Source: Mycolicibacterium sp. lyk4-40-TYG-92 (GTDB lineage: Bacteria; Actinomycetota; Actinomycetes; Mycobacteriales; Mycobacteriaceae). From it: a stretch of 64,000 nucleotides of DNA. Every line of letters begins with the position of its first letter. The first letter of the stretch is position 1. The translations under genes and the position numbers were made by a program. The notes under the pieces were generated by a model. It was not told where the DNA came from, made no database searches, and was given only the letters and a program-made list of their open reading frames with translations. This document shows, one piece after another, positions 8,701 through 18,072 of this stretch. The DNA lies in contig NZ_JARVRX010000003.1 of assembly GCF_030209435.1 (NCBI RefSeq), positions 620,001-684,000 on the forward strand, read 5' to 3'.

Positions 8701-10376
8701 CCAAGCCCGGTGAGGGCGGTCAGCTTCCGGGGCACAAGGTGTACCCGTGGGTGGCCGAGGTACGGCACTCGACGCCGGGTGTCGGCCTGATCTCACCGCC
8801 GCCGCACCACGACATCTACTCGATCGAGGATCTGGCGCAGCTGATCCACGACCTGAAGAACGCCAACCCCGAGGCCCGCATCCACGTGAAGCTGGTGTCG
8901 GAGAATGGCGTCGGCACGGTCGCCGCGGGTGTCTCGAAGGCACACGCCGACGTCGTGCTCATCTCCGGGCACGACGGTGGCACCGGTGCGACGCCGCTGA
9001 CCTCGCAGAAGCACGCGGGTGCGCCGTGGGAGCTGGGCCTGGCCGAGACGCAGCAGACCCTGCTGCTCAACGGTCTGCGCGACCGCATCGTCGTGCAGGT
9101 GGACGGCCAGCTCAAGACGGGACGCGACGTCGTCGTCGCCGCGCTGCTGGGCGCCGAAGAGTTCGGTTTCGCCACCGCGCCGCTGGTGGTCTCTGGCTGC
9201 ATCATGATGCGCGTCTGCCACCTCGACACCTGCCCCGTGGGTGTCGCCACCCAGAACCCGGTGCTGCGCGAGCGCTTCACCGGCAAGCCGGAATTCGTCG
9301 AGAACTTCTTCCTGTTCATTGCAGAAGAGGTCCGCGAGCTGATGGCGCAGCTGGGTTTCCGCACCATCAACGAGATGGTCGGCCAGGTCGGCGCGCTGGA
9401 CACCAGCAAGGCCGTCGCCCACTGGCGTGCGCAGAAGCTGGACCTGACCCCGGTGCTGTACGAACCGGAGTCGGCCTTCATGAAGCAGGATCTGTACTGC
9501 ACGTCGAGCCAGGACCACGGGCTGGACAAGGCGCTCGACCAGCAGCTGATCGCGGAGTGCCGGGACGCCATCGAGTCCAAGGTGCCGGTGAGCCTCGCCA
9601 TGAAGATCACCAACGTGAACCGCACCGTCGGCACCATGCTGGGCCACGAGGTCACCAAGGTTCATGGCGGCCAGGGTCTTCCGGACGGCACCATCGACAT
9701 CACGTTCGACGGTTCGGCGGGCAACAGCTTCGGCGCATTCCTGCCGAAGGGCATCACCCTCCGGGTGAACGGCGACGCCAATGACTATGTCGGCAAGGGT
9801 CTTTCGGGTGGACGCATCGTGGTGCGCCCGTCGAAGAACGCGCCGGCCGGTTACGTGGCCGAGGAGAACATCATCGGCGGCAACGTGATCCTGTTCGGCG
9901 CCACCAGCGGGCAGGCCTTCCTGCGCGGTGTGGTGGGCGAGCGGTTCGCGGTGCGTAACTCGGGCGCCCACGCGGTCGTCGAGGGCGTCGGCGATCACGG
10001 CTGCGAATACATGACCGGTGGCAAGGTCGTCATCCTCGGAGAGACCGGCCGTAACTTCGCCGCCGGTATGTCCGGCGGCATGGCCTACGTGTACGACCCG
10101 AAGGGCGCCTTGCCGGGCAACATCAACGGCGAGATGGTCGATCTCGATGCGCTCGACGCCACTGACGAACTGTGGCTGCACGAGATGATCACCGCTCATG
10201 TTGACGGAACGGAATCGGCTGTGGGACAGCGGATTCTGGCCGATTGGCAGAATCAGAAGGAGCAGTTCATCAAGGTGATGCCTCGCGACTACAAGCGGGT
10301 ACTGGAGGCGATCGCCGGGGCCGAGGCCGCCGGCGAGGACGTCGGCGAAGCGATCATGGCGGCCGCTCGTGGCTGA
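5769..10376 (+). CDS. gltB: glutamate synthase (NADPH) large subunit
   Basis: GltB makes two glutamates from glutamine and 2-oxoglutarate in partnership with GltD. The protein has 1535 residues, normal for the family. ATG 5769 is chosen over GTG 5763 because GAAGGG at 5753-5758 is correctly spaced for it. Cys23 (HDACGVAMV) should become the N-terminal nucleophile of the class II amidotransferase domain after propeptide removal. The FMN/synthase domain follows, with the 3Fe-4S cysteines near residues 1144, 1150 and 1155 ([12 protein letters not shown]). The C-terminal GXGXG beta-helix domain closes the protein. The stop overlaps the gltD start by eight bases, implying translational coupling. 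Confidence 0.97.
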   Translation: MTPQHGGPSKVGLYNPAHEHDACGVAMVADIHGRRSRDIVDKAITALLNLEHRGAAGAEPNTGDGAGILLQVPDEFLRAVCAEEGFELPAEGSYATGIAFLPQSARDAKLACEAVEKIVEAEGLQVLGWRDVPFDESSLGALARDAMPTLRQIFIAGADGMQLERRAYVIRKRAEHELGTKGPGQDGPGRETVYFPSLSGKTIVYKGMLTTPQLKAFYLDLQDERMKSALGIVHSRFSTNTFPSWPLAHPFRRVAHNGEINTVNGNENWMRAREALIHTDVFGFHNDLNKIFPVCTPGASDTARFDEALELLHLGGRPLHHAVLMMIPEAWERSETMDPARRAFYQYHASLMEPWDGPASVCFTDGTIVGAVLDRNGLRPSRIWVTDDGLVVMASEAGVLDLDPSTVVKKMRLQPGRMFLVDMAEGRIVDDEEIKDKLAAEHPYQEWLDNGLFHIDDLPPGDYVKMPHHRVVLRQQAFGYTNEEVTQLIVPMARTGAEALGSMGTDTPIAVLSQRPRMLYDYFQQLFAQVTNPPLDAIREEVVTSLSGVIGPEGDLLNPDENSCRQIVVPQPILRNGDLSKLICVDPDHEVRGRKHGMRAAVINCLYPVADGGDGLRRALEDVRTKVSQAIRNGARIIVLSDRESNEWLAPIPSLLSTAAVHHHLVRERTRTQVGLVVESGDAREVHHMAMLVGVGAAAINPYMAFETVEDMVDRGVITGLTSDQAKANYVKAAGKGVLKVMSKMGISTLASYTGAQLFQAVGISQRVLDEYFTGISCPTGGIDLDDIAADVAARHSLAYLDRPDEWAHRELEVGGEYQWRREGEYHLFNPDTVFKLQHSTRTGQYSVFKEYTKLVDDQSERMASLRGLFTFKEGVREPISVDEVEPASEIVKRFSTGAMSYGSISAEAHETLAIAMNRLGGRSNSGEGGENVERFDRDANGDWRRSAIKQVASARFGVTSHYLTNCTDIQIKMAQGAKPGEGGQLPGHKVYPWVAEVRHSTPGVGLISPPPHHDIYSIEDLAQLIHDLKNANPEARIHVKLVSENGVGTVAAGVSKAHADVVLISGHDGGTGATPLTSQKHAGAPWELGLAETQQTLLLNGLRDRIVVQVDGQLKTGRDVVVAALLGAEEFGFATAPLVVSGCIMMRVCHLDTCPVGVATQNPVLRERFTGKPEFVENFFLFIAEEVRELMAQLGFRTINEMVGQVGALDTSKAVAHWRAQKLDLTPVLYEPESAFMKQDLYCTSSQDHGLDKALDQQLIAECRDAIESKVPVSLAMKITNVNRTVGTMLGHEVTKVHGGQGLPDGTIDITFDGSAGNSFGAFLPKGITLRVNGDANDYVGKGLSGGRIVVRPSKNAPAGYVAEENIIGGNVILFGATSGQAFLRGVVGERFAVRNSGAHAVVEGVGDHGCEYMTGGKVVILGETGRNFAAGMSGGMAYVYDPKGALPGNINGEMVDLDALDATDELWLHEMITAHVDGTESAVGQRILADWQNQKEQFIKVMPRDYKRVLEAIAGAEAAGEDVGEAIMAAARG

Positions 10377-11835
10377 TCCGAACGGCTTCCTCAAGCACAC
10401 CCACCGTCAGACTCCGGTTCGCCGGCCGGTCGACCTGCGCCTCAAGGACTGGAAAGAGGTCTACGAGGAGTTCTCCAAGGAGACCCTTCAGGTCCAGGCC
10501 TCGCGCTGCATGGACTGCGGTATCCCGTTCTGCCACAACGGTTGTCCGCTCGGGAACCTGATCCCCGAGTGGAACGACCTGGTGTACCGGGACCGCTGGC
10601 GCGACGGCATCGAGCGTCTGCACGCCACCAACAACTTCCCGGAGTTCACCGGGCGGCTGTGCCCGGCGCCGTGTGAGGCGTCGTGCGTCCTCGGCATCAA
10701 CCAGGACCCGGTGACCATCAAGCAGGTCGAGGTCGAGCTGATCGACAACGCCTTCGACCAGGGCTGGGTCAAGCCGATGATCCCGGATGTGAAGACCGGC
10801 AAGAAGGTCGCCGTCGTCGGTTCCGGACCGGCCGGCCTGGCCGCTGCCCAGCAGCTCACCCGCGCCGGCCACGACGTGACCGTCTTCGAGCGGGCCGACC
10901 GCATCGGTGGTCTGCTGCGTTACGGCATCCCGGAATTCAAGATGGAGAAGCGGCACATCGACCGCCGCCTGGAGCAGATGGCGGCCGAGGGCACGCAGTT
11001 CCGCGCCGGCGTCAACGTCGGCGTCGACATCACCGTCGAGCAGCTGCAGGACGACTTCGATGCGGTGGTTCTGGCCGGCGGCGCGACCGCATGGCGTGAC
11101 CTGCCGATCCCGGGCCGCGAGCTCGAGGGCATCTACCAGGCCATGGAGTACCTGCCGTGGGGCAACCGGGTCCAGCTCGGTGACGACGTCCTCGGACCCG
11201 ACGGCGAGCCGCCGATCACGGCCAAGGGCAAGAAGGTCGTCATCATCGGTGGCGGTGACACCGGCGCCGACTGCCTGGGCACCGCGCACCGGCAGGGTGC
11301 CGAGAGCGTCCACCAGTTCGAGATCATGCCGCGTCCGCCGGAGGAGCGTGCCGAGTCGACCCCGTGGCCGACCTACCCGCTGATGTTCCGGGTGTCCTCG
11401 GCACACGAAGAGGGTGGCGAGCGCGTCTTCTCGGTCAACACCGAGGAGTTCCTGGGCGCCGACGGCAAGGTCTCCGCACTCAAGGTGCACGAGGTCGTCA
11501 TGAAGGCCGGCAAGTTCGAGAAGGTCGAGGGTTCGGACTTCGAACTCCCGGCGGACATCGTCTTCCTCGCCATGGGCTTCGTCGGCCCCGAGCGTGAAGG
11601 CCTGCTGACCGAACTGGGTGTCGAGCTCACCGATCGCGGAAACGTGGCCCGGGACAAGGACTTCCAGACCACCGTGCCCGGCGTCTTCGTCGCCGGCGAC
11701 ATGGGCCGCGGCCAGTCGCTGATCGTGTGGGCCATCGCCGAAGGTCGCGCCGCGGCCGCCGGGGTGGACCGCTACCTGATGGGCGAGTCGGCACTGCCGA
11801 AGCCGATCAAGCCGACGGCTGCACCGCAGCGCTGA
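10369..11835 (+). CDS. gltD: glutamate synthase (NADPH) small subunit
   Basis: The 488-residue beta subunit passes electrons from NADPH to GltB. It starts at GTG 10369 inside the last codons of gltB. Two cysteine clusters near the N terminus ([14 protein letters not shown] and CPAPCEASC) are ligands for low-potential 4Fe-4S centres. A FAD-binding [15 protein letters not shown] motif sits at about residue 145, and an NADPH-binding [14 protein letters not shown] at about residue 290. A strong terminator follows, closing a two-gene operon. Confidence 0.97.
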   Translation: MADPNGFLKHTHRQTPVRRPVDLRLKDWKEVYEEFSKETLQVQASRCMDCGIPFCHNGCPLGNLIPEWNDLVYRDRWRDGIERLHATNNFPEFTGRLCPAPCEASCVLGINQDPVTIKQVEVELIDNAFDQGWVKPMIPDVKTGKKVAVVGSGPAGLAAAQQLTRAGHDVTVFERADRIGGLLRYGIPEFKMEKRHIDRRLEQMAAEGTQFRAGVNVGVDITVEQLQDDFDAVVLAGGATAWRDLPIPGRELEGIYQAMEYLPWGNRVQLGDDVLGPDGEPPITAKGKKVVIIGGGDTGADCLGTAHRQGAESVHQFEIMPRPPEERAESTPWPTYPLMFRVSSAHEEGGERVFSVNTEEFLGADGKVSALKVHEVVMKAGKFEKVEGSDFELPADIVFLAMGFVGPEREGLLTELGVELTDRGNVARDKDFQTTVPGVFVAGDMGRGQSLIVWAIAEGRAAAAGVDRYLMGESALPKPIKPTAAPQR

Positions 11836-11845
11836 TCTGACAATC

Positions 11846-11886
11846 AACCGAGGCCCGGTGGTGCGATGCACCGCCGGGCCTCGGTT
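11846..11886 (+). terminator. gltBD terminator
   Basis: A 19-bp stem (11846-11864 with 11868-11886, one G-U type pair) with a three-base loop and a short TTT tail lies 11 bases after gltD. Confidence 0.8.
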
Positions 11887-11937
11887 TCTGCGAGATTGGT
11901 GACGGGCGTCTCGTGCACTGCTCGGTAAAATCGGTCG

Positions 11938-13269
11938 GTGGATAGCGGGGGAGGGCAGACGCGGCTGCCGCGTCTTGTGGTGCTGGGTGCGGTCGCTGTC
12001 GCGATATTGGCGTTGGTGGCACACAACCAACTGGTGCCGTTCGACGTCAAGTTCTTCGGATTGATGGAGAACGACTTCGACCTGTCGACGTACCGTGCTG
12101 CGGTAGATGGGCTTTGGGACGGTAAGCCGCTGTACGAGACGCCGGCGTTGAAAGAGGCTTGGTTCGTCTATCCGCCGTTCGCGACGGTGTTGCTTGCTCC
12201 GCTCGCGTGGGCCAGTTTTGAAGTCGCGAAGTGGTCGCTGGTGGTCCTGTCGGTGGGGCTGTTGGCGTTGTTGGCTTGGCGCATCATGCGATTGGCAGGC
12301 GTTCGTGCTGACTGGAGACTGGCGACGGTCAGCGCCGCACTCGGCGTGACGGTCATGGATGTCGAGCCGGTGCAGGCCACGCTCTGGTGGGGCCAGATCA
12401 ACGTGGTGCTCATGGCGATGGTGCTGCTGGATCTGTTGCGGCCCACAGGTTCCCGTGGACGAGGTTTCGGGTTGGGCCTGGCGGCAGGTATCAAGCTGAC
12501 TCCGCTGGTGTTCCTACCGTACCTGCTGCTGACGCGGCAATGGCGCGCTTTTGCCGTTGCCACAGGGACTTTCGTTGCGACCGTGGTGGGTACCTGGCCG
12601 TTCCTCGCGAGGGACAGTGGCTGGTTCTGGGCTCATCTCGGAGATACCACGCACATCGCCCATATCGATCACCTGGCGAACCAGTCGATCAATGGCTTCC
12701 TCGCTCGCTTCTTCGCACCCCTTCCACGGCCTGAGTGGTTGTGGATCATCTTGAGCCTCTTGGCCCTTGCTGCCGGACTGGCGGTGGCGTTCTGGGCCCA
12801 CCGCCGCGGCGAACAGGCACTCGCGCTGGTGGCGGTGGGCCTGACCGGTTGTGCCGTCTCGCCGTTCAGCTGGGCGGCGCACTGGGTGTGGTTCGCACCG
12901 GCGATCTTCTGGCTCGTCGGGAAAGCCTGTACGACGCAGGGTGGTTGGGCTCGCGGCTGGGCGTACCGTGCTGCTGGTTTGTTCGCCATGGTATTCATGT
13001 GGACACTGCACAAGCCCGGCCGAAACAACACCACGATGTACTTCAGCGGCGTGTACTGGAATTTCCTTGACCTGCGGCCGTTCTGGATCGGCCAATTGAT
13101 GAGCGGATGGTATCCGCTGGTGTATCTGTGCTTCCTGATCGGTGCGGTCGGCTGGTTGCGGTTGAGCACGTCGGAGCCGCCTGTGGTGGGCGCGATGCCC
13201 ATGACTGCCGACGATCTCGGGGACTACCCGCCGGACTTCCTTGACGACGAGGTGGCTGCTCGCGCGTAG
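11938..13269 (+). CDS. GT87-family membrane mannosyltransferase-like protein
   Basis: This 443-residue polytopic membrane protein has about ten hydrophobic segments. An early extracytoplasmic loop contains DFDLSTYRAAVDGLW and YPPFATVLLAP, the pattern of DUF2029/GT87 polyprenyl-phosphomannose-dependent transferases (GT-C fold). In mycobacteria this family adds mannose to phosphatidylinositol mannosides, lipomannan or arabinomannan. Which acceptor is used here is unknown. The start is GTG 11938; the ribosome-binding site is weak. A small reverse-strand gene begins beyond its 3' end and its frame runs back into it. Confidence 0.8.
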   Translation: MDSGGGQTRLPRLVVLGAVAVAILALVAHNQLVPFDVKFFGLMENDFDLSTYRAAVDGLWDGKPLYETPALKEAWFVYPPFATVLLAPLAWASFEVAKWSLVVLSVGLLALLAWRIMRLAGVRADWRLATVSAALGVTVMDVEPVQATLWWGQINVVLMAMVLLDLLRPTGSRGRGFGLGLAAGIKLTPLVFLPYLLLTRQWRAFAVATGTFVATVVGTWPFLARDSGWFWAHLGDTTHIAHIDHLANQSINGFLARFFAPLPRPEWLWIILSLLALAAGLAVAFWAHRRGEQALALVAVGLTGCAVSPFSWAAHWVWFAPAIFWLVGKACTTQGGWARGWAYRAAGLFAMVFMWTLHKPGRNNTTMYFSGVYWNFLDLRPFWIGQLMSGWYPLVYLCFLIGAVGWLRLSTSEPPVVGAMPMTADDLGDYPPDFLDDEVAARA

Positions 13270-13401
13270 AGAGGTGCGGTTATGGTCGCCCTTGCGTGCA
13301 TTGTCGACGAGACTGACCCCGTCCTTGACCCCGTTGACCACGCCGCTGGCGATCTTGAACGGCGCCTCGAATACCTCGGTCAGGCTCTCGACCATGCCCA
13401 T
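13270..13401 (-). CDS. small gene with a run-on 3' end, possibly truncated
   Basis: ATG 13401 has AGGGG at 13410-13414, eight bases upstream. The first 45 or so codons (MGMVESLTEVFEAPFKIASG onward) use typical mycobacterial C/G third positions. The peptide is amphipathic and helix-prone. After the N-terminal 45 residues no stop occurs: the frame stays open antisense through the mannosyltransferase gene to 12514. I list only the part with coding character. It may be a real small protein whose stop was lost, or a gene remnant. I recognise no function. Confidence 0.4.
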
Positions 13402-13601
13402 GGCAAACACCCCTGAATTCCCCACAGCGAGCGTGACCGGGTCGCGGACAGCTCGCGAACGGCAAGTTCACAGCTGCCTCGTGCGCCCCCGGGACGGCGT
13501 TGGTAACGACTCGATACCGCCGGGTGTGTCGCATGAGGCTGGTGTTACTGAAGTTGCACAATTGATCGGTTCAGGTCCTGATCGACCAGAACTGAATACT
13601 T

Positions 13602-14441
13602 ATGGCGAACTACTCCACTACACCCGGATCCCTGTTCGCCGGCTCCGAGCTGAGCCGGCGACGCTTTCTCGTGGGCTTGTCGGCCTCGGTCGTGGCCGGC
13701 GTGGGCCTGGCGCGGTGTGCTGTCGACGGGCCGTCGGCCACCGTGGCCGCGGCGCCACCGAAGCCTCTGAAGGAACCGGCGAAGCAGGGCATGGGGTTGG
13801 CCTTGCCCGGGGGCGGCGAGCTGAGCAGCCTGCCGGGCGTGGCCGGAAACCGCGTGGCGATCACGCTCGATGACGGTGTGAGTTCTGAGGTGGTGCGTGC
13901 ATACACCAAGCTCGCACGGGACACCGGAATGCGGCTCACCTACTTCGTCAATGGTCGGTACCAGTCGTGGACCGAGAACCGGGACCTGATGTTGCCGCTG
14001 GTGGAGTCGGGGCAGATTCAGCTGGGCAACCACACCTGGTCGCATCCGGACCTGGCGAAACTGTCCAAGGACGAGATCGTCGACCAGCTGGAGCGCAACC
14101 ACAAATTCCTGCAGTCGACTTTCGGCGTCGACTCGCGGCCGTACTACCGGCCGCCCTACGGCAGTCACAACGCGATCGTCGACCGGATCGCGGCGGAACT
14201 CGGCTACTCGACGCCGACCATGTGGACGGGATCGCTGGGCGACGAAAACATCGTCAGCGAGGACTACATCCTCAAGATGGCGGGCAAGTACTTCACGGAG
14301 CAGACGGTGGTCATCGGTCACCTGAACCACTTGCCGGTGACGCACGTCTACGGCCAATTGGTCGAGCTGCTGAAGGAACGCAATCTGCGGACCGTCACGC
14401 TCGACGACGTGTTCCGGAAGCCGCGCGAGTTGCCTGTCTGA
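13602..14441 (+). CDS. secreted polysaccharide deacetylase (NodB fold)
   Basis: The protein has 279 residues. The N terminus has a twin-arginine-like SRRRFLVGLSASVVAG signal; the following Cys does not sit in a proper lipobox. The NodB domain starts near residue 85 with TLDDG (motif 1, metal Asp). HTWSHP (motif 2, metal His pair) follows near residue 143 and RPPYGSHN (motif 3) near residue 184. Motif 1 has Leu where TFDDG is usual, a tolerated change. Such enzymes de-N-acetylate peptidoglycan, chitin-like or other envelope glycans; the substrate is not specified. It has no close operon partner. Confidence 0.88.
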   Translation: MANYSTTPGSLFAGSELSRRRFLVGLSASVVAGVGLARCAVDGPSATVAAAPPKPLKEPAKQGMGLALPGGGELSSLPGVAGNRVAITLDDGVSSEVVRAYTKLARDTGMRLTYFVNGRYQSWTENRDLMLPLVESGQIQLGNHTWSHPDLAKLSKDEIVDQLERNHKFLQSTFGVDSRPYYRPPYGSHNAIVDRIAAELGYSTPTMWTGSLGDENIVSEDYILKMAGKYFTEQTVVIGHLNHLPVTHVYGQLVELLKERNLRTVTLDDVFRKPRELPV

Positions 14442-14444
14442 AGT

Positions 14445-14487
14445 GGCCAAGTGACGTAGCTCATATTGTCTCGTGGGTCACTTGGCC
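14445..14487. terminator. 11-bp inverted repeat after the deacetylase gene
   Basis: GGCCAAGTGAC at 14445-14455 pairs perfectly with 14477-14487 around a 21-base loop, four bases past the stop. It may act as a terminator or as a regulatory dyad; the large loop makes the call uncertain. Confidence 0.4.
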
Positions 14488-14497
14488 CGAGGGTGCG

Positions 14498-14512
14498 CTC
14501 TTAAATTAAGAG
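14498..14512. promoter_or_regulatory. AT-rich 15-bp palindrome CTCTTAA-A-TTAAGAG
   Basis: A perfect dyad with one central base, within an AT-rich patch that is exceptional for this genome. It lies about 175 bases upstream of the small gene at 14689. A repressor operator is plausible but unidentified. Confidence 0.45.
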
Positions 14513-14688
14513 GACTTTAAGGGCTTCTCGCGCAACAGGAATCACACCAGTCACATCCGACACGCCGACGTTACTTACGGCGCGCCTCCAAAGGTTTGCC
14601 GATGCCCGGCGTTGTAATGAAAACGCGAGGGCCGTGCGATAGTCTGGCCCCACGGTGCAACCAATCGCCGACCGCAGGAGTGATCACC

Positions 14689-14829
14689 GTGTACAACAAC
14701 CCGCTTTCACGTTCGCGCATGGGACGTATTGCCTGGTCCCTGTTCCGGCACCCGGTGAAGAGCCGCGAGTTTCCGGCCAAGAACGAGCGCCTGGTCACCG
14801 CCGCGGACATGGTCCGCTTCGGCGTCTAG
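14689..14829 (+). CDS. conserved-looking 46-residue basic protein
   Basis: The start is GTG 14689, with GCAGGAG at 14674-14680 eight bases before it. The peptide begins VYNNPLSRSRMGRIAWSLF and ends in LVTAADMVRFGV. It is rich in Arg, Lys and Ser with a short aromatic stretch, so peripheral membrane or nucleic-acid contact is possible. Its position between gltD and the PHP gene matches that of a small gene in the tuberculosis group (Rv3857c region, from memory). No function can be assigned. Confidence 0.5.
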   Translation: MYNNPLSRSRMGRIAWSLFRHPVKSREFPAKNERLVTAADMVRFGV

Positions 14830-14972
14830 CGCCCGATCGACCGCGCCGGCCGACGGTATTCGGCGGTAACGTCAGCTGATTTGCTGACCGTTATCGATTT
14901 GTGACCTCCGCGATAATTAAGAACGCACGCCCGCCCGGAACCGAATTTTCGGCTCCGGGCGGTTGCCGTATC

Positions 14973-15824
14973 TCACGCGGTCAGTAGCCCCGAGTCCCGG
15001 ATGGCTTCTGCCAATGGCTCCAGCACAGCCGGGTCGTGCGGTTGCGGGATGTAGATGATCGCCAAGTCCAGTCCTTCAGCGCCCAGGCCGGCAGCCTCGT
15101 CGACGACCTTGCGGTAGTCCCGGTCATGACCGAGCCGAACGTGCGCCGACAGGGTGATCTCCTTGGGATCGCGGCCGATGTCGGCGCAATGCGCGGCGAG
15201 CACGTCACGCTTGCGGGCAAACTCCTCCGGCGTTCCGCCGACGAAGTTCCAGTGATCGGCGTACTTGGCGGTGATCTTCAGGGTGCGCTTCTCGCCGCTA
15301 CCGCCGATGCAGAACGGCGGATGCGGCTGTTGCGGGCCCTTCGGCTCGTTGCGGGCGTCCTTGAGCTGATAGAACTTGCCGTCGAAGGTCGTGGTGTCCT
15401 GGGTCAGTAGGCCTTTGAGTACTTCGCAGGCCTCTTCGAAACGGTCGAACCGCTCCTTGATGGAGCCCAACTCGATGCCGTAGGCGCCGGACTCTTCTTC
15501 GTTCCAGCCGGCGCCGATGCCCAGCTCGAGCCGGCCGTTCGACACGATGTCCAGCGCGGACGCCATGTTGGCCAGCACTGCCGGGTGCCGATAGTGAATG
15601 CCGGTGACAAGAACGCCGACCCGCAGCCGTTTGGTGGCCTGCGCCAGCGCGGTCAGCGTGACCCAGCCCTCCAGGCACGGGCCGGTCGAGTCGGAGAAGA
15701 TCGGATAGAAGTGGTCGAAGGTCCAGCCGGACTCGAATGCGTCGATGTCGTCGGCGGCCTGCCAAACGGCGAGCATGTCCGACCAGGTGGTGTCTTGCGG
15801 TGAGGTTTTGAAGGCGAATCGCAC
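14973..15824 (-). CDS. LLM class F420-dependent oxidoreductase
   Basis: The protein has 283 residues with the TIM-barrel pattern of luciferase-like monooxygenases. Features are GWTFDHFYPIF near the N terminus, RLRVGVLVTG, YRHPAVLANMASALD, the GRLELGIGAGWNEEE signature near residue 100 and FCIGGSGEKRTL near residue 170. Most mycobacterial members of this subgroup use coenzyme F420 rather than FMN. They reduce or oxidise small metabolites; the substrate is unknown. It diverges from the PHP gene with 72 bases between starts. Confidence 0.88.
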   Translation of the reverse strand: MRFAFKTSPQDTTWSDMLAVWQAADDIDAFESGWTFDHFYPIFSDSTGPCLEGWVTLTALAQATKRLRVGVLVTGIHYRHPAVLANMASALDIVSNGRLELGIGAGWNEEESGAYGIELGSIKERFDRFEEACEVLKGLLTQDTTTFDGKFYQLKDARNEPKGPQQPHPPFCIGGSGEKRTLKITAKYADHWNFVGGTPEEFARKRDVLAAHCADIGRDPKEITLSAHVRLGHDRDYRKVVDEAAGLGAEGLDLAIIYIPQPHDPAVLEPLAEAIRDSGLLTA

Positions 15825-15896
15825 GTTTATTGAAACTAGTCACGCCCGGCAACTAATTCCTGTGAGTTTCCTCGGCGCGTTGGCAGACTGGACGCC

Positions 15897-16901
15897 ATGG
15901 ACCCAGTGGCCGCGCTGCGGGAGATCGCCTTCTACAAGGACCGCGCACGTGAGGAATCCCGTCGCGTCATGGCCTATCGCAAAGCCGCGGACGTGGTGGA
16001 GGCGCTGACACCGGAACAACGCGAGAAACTGGGCCGGACCAACGGCTGGCAGACACTCGCCGGCGTCGGCCCCAAGACCGCCGCCGTGATCGCCCAGGCC
16101 TGGGCCGGTCGCGAGCCCGACACATTGGCCCAACTCCGCACGGCGGCAGCCGATTTGGGCGGGGGAGAACTGCGCACGGCGCTGAAGGGCGACCTGCATC
16201 TGCACTCCAACTGGTCCGACGGATCGGCGCCCATCAGCGAAATGATGGCCACTGCACAGCGTTTGGGCCACGAGTACTGCGCACTCACCGACCACTCGCC
16301 GCGGTTGACCGTGGCGAACGGCCTCAGCGCGGACCGGCTCCGTCAGCAGCTGGACGTCATCGACGAAATCCGTGACCGATTCGCGCCGATGCGCATTCTC
16401 ACCGGCATCGAGGTCGACATCCTCGAAGACGGCTCGCTCGATCAGGAACCCGAGCTGTTGGAGCGGCTGGACGTGGTGGTGGCCAGCGTGCACTCCAAGC
16501 TGTCCATGGACGCTGCCGCGATGACGCGGCGCATGGTGCGCGCGGTGTCCGATGGCCAGGCGAACGTTTTGGGCCACTGCACCGGTCGCCTGGTCGAGGG
16601 CTCTCGCGGCACCCGGCCGGAATCGAAGTTCGACGCGGCCGCGGTATTCGCGGCATGTGTCGCCAATGATGTTGCCGTGGAGATCAATTCACGTCCCGAA
16701 CGGCGCGACCCGCCGACGCGTCTGCTGAATCTGGCGTTGGAGACCGGGTGTCTGTTCTCGATCGACACCGATGCGCATGCTCCCGGCCAGCTGGACTTCC
16801 TGGGCTACGGGGCGCAGCGGGCACTGGATGCCGGTGTGCCGCAGGAGCGGATCGTCAACACCTGGCCGGTCGAGCGACTGCTGTCATGGGCCGCCGCGTA
16901 G
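15897..16901 (+). CDS. PHP-domain phosphoesterase with N-terminal HhH region (PolX-like)
   Basis: This 334-residue protein matches in length the gene I recall as Rv3856c. An N-terminal helical segment with GWQTLAGVGPKTAAVIAQ (about residues 43-60) is a helix-hairpin-helix. The PHP domain begins near residue 98 with GDLHLHSNWSDGS, followed by ALTDHSP, the ILTGIEVDIL strand, VASVHSK and DTDAHAP. All are metal-binding motifs. The arrangement resembles the C-terminal half of bacterial PolX without the polymerase domain. A 3'-5' exonuclease or phosphoesterase role is likely; histidinol phosphatase is an alternative. Confidence 0.88.
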   Translation: MDPVAALREIAFYKDRAREESRRVMAYRKAADVVEALTPEQREKLGRTNGWQTLAGVGPKTAAVIAQAWAGREPDTLAQLRTAAADLGGGELRTALKGDLHLHSNWSDGSAPISEMMATAQRLGHEYCALTDHSPRLTVANGLSADRLRQQLDVIDEIRDRFAPMRILTGIEVDILEDGSLDQEPELLERLDVVVASVHSKLSMDAAAMTRRMVRAVSDGQANVLGHCTGRLVEGSRGTRPESKFDAAAVFAACVANDVAVEINSRPERRDPPTRLLNLALETGCLFSIDTDAHAPGQLDFLGYGAQRALDAGVPQERIVNTWPVERLLSWAAA

Positions 16902-16911
16902 CGTCTGGCCC

Positions 16912-17334
16912 ATGGTTCTCGGTACCGCAGCCGCCATCACACTTTTTGCCGCCGGCCTGATCTTCCTGCTGGCATTGATTCTCGGCATCTGGAAGTACCG
17001 GCAGATGGCCGTCAATCCGGACCATCTGGCGCACCCTTACGTCGACATCGCGCACCGCGCCGCACTGATGTACTCGTTCGCGACCCTGCTGGTCGCGGTG
17101 TTCGTGCAGCTCAGTGCCTGGCCCGGGTGGGTGAACCTCACGGCCGCAATGGTTTTGGTGTTCTTCTTCGTCGCTGCGATCGCCGCGTACATTCAGCACG
17201 GCTTCCGACAGGACACCACCAACCAGTTCGCGCACCCCAGTGGTGGTCTGCACGCCGGCATGGCGGCACTGATCCTCGGTGAGGTGGGCGGATTCCTGGT
17301 GCTGTTGTCGGGTTTCGTGGTTGCCCGGTTCTGA
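16912..17334 (+). CDS. small integral membrane protein, function unknown
   Basis: The protein has 140 residues from ATG 16912, ten bases after the PHP gene stop. Four hydrophobic segments are visible at about residues 5-26, 50-67, 75-92 and 112-136, joined by short loops, including a His-containing loop (HPYVDIAHRA). The pattern suits a four-helix membrane protein. I recognise no family. Confidence 0.8.
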   Translation: MVLGTAAAITLFAAGLIFLLALILGIWKYRQMAVNPDHLAHPYVDIAHRAALMYSFATLLVAVFVQLSAWPGWVNLTAAMVLVFFFVAAIAAYIQHGFRQDTTNQFAHPSGGLHAGMAALILGEVGGFLVLLSGFVVARF

Positions 17335-17362
17335 ACTCGGCGCGCGGGCATACTGATTCATC

Positions 17363-17683
17363 ATGGCTGGTCGATCGACGCCGCGATGGGCCGCACTGCT
17401 CACGGCGGCATGCTTGCTGACCTCGTGCTCGGTGCACGTCGGCGGCGGGGTGACCACCATGTCCAAAGGCCAGTTGGAGACGGCCGTCAAGAACAATCTG
17501 GGCACCAAGACCAGCTCGACCATCGACTCCGTGGTGTGCGACGGCGGTCTCGAAGGCAAGGTGGGAGCGGCTCAGATGTGCACTGTCGTCACCGGCGCGA
17601 AGTCTCGCCGGGCGACGGTGAGAGTCGCTGACGTCCGCGGATCCGACATTGCGCTCAGCGTCGAAATCATTCCCGGTCAGTGA
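17363..17683 (+). CDS. DUF4333 lipoprotein
   Basis: The protein has 106 residues. A signal peptide ends in the lipobox LLTSC (Cys22), predicting a lipid-anchored extracytoplasmic protein. The mature part, beginning after the lipid-anchored Cys, contains the DUF4333 pattern: KGQLETAVKNNL, a paired-cysteine stretch (VVCDGGLEGKVG and AQMCTVV) and a final beta strand. The two Cys probably form a disulphide. Its stop overlaps the next start by four bases. Confidence 0.85.
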   Translation: MAGRSTPRWAALLTAACLLTSCSVHVGGGVTTMSKGQLETAVKNNLGTKTSSTIDSVVCDGGLEGKVGAAQMCTVVTGAKSRRATVRVADVRGSDIALSVEIIPGQ

Positions 17684-18072
17684 CGCTTCGCGATCGTCTG
17701 CTGCAGCTGAATGTGCCGGCACGGCCGTGGCTGATCCGCGACGGCGCTCCGGAGGGCGTCGACCTGGTGGCCGAGTGGAAGTCCGGTGACCCGGACTGGC
17801 GACAGGTGCTCGAAGACCTGGCGGTGGCGCTGACCTTCCAGATCCATCTACGACTGGATGCCGAGAACCGGCTTCTGCACGCGGTGGATCACCTCGTCGA
17901 GTGGCGCCAAGATGCCGAAGGTCAGTGGATCGAATGTCACGACACCGGCGACCTGCAGCTGTTCTGGTCGGGCAATTCGAATTGCATGCATCACCTGATC
18001 ACGACCGACGACATCAAGGTCCCTATACAGCAGTGCGTCGCCGACGCGGGATGGACGTACCGGACCGGTTAG
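17680..18072 (+). CDS. hypothetical cytoplasmic protein
   Basis: The protein has 130 residues from GTG 17680, overlapping the DUF4333 gene by GTGA, so translation is coupled. It is acidic, rich in Trp, Asp and Leu, with no signal or membrane segment. A RPWLIRDGAPEGVDLVAEWK segment and a C-terminal WTYRTG are notable. I recognise no family. It ends convergently against the gene at 18069 with a four-base overlap. Confidence 0.75.
   Translation: MTLRDRLLQLNVPARPWLIRDGAPEGVDLVAEWKSGDPDWRQVLEDLAVALTFQIHLRLDAENRLLHAVDHLVEWRQDAEGQWIECHDTGDLQLFWSGNSNCMHHLITTDDIKVPIQQCVADAGWTYRTG

Noticed and set aside
5667..8768. 1033-codon reverse-strand open frame
   Set aside because: It lies wholly opposite gltB, which has clear motifs; long antisense frames are expected at this GC content, and the translation is biased to Val, Asp, His and Arg.
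8793..10400. Long reverse-strand frame under the end of gltB
   Set aside because: Same antisense artefact; no domain recognised.
10354..12030. Reverse-strand frame opposite gltD
   Set aside because: Antisense shadow of an unmistakable gltD.
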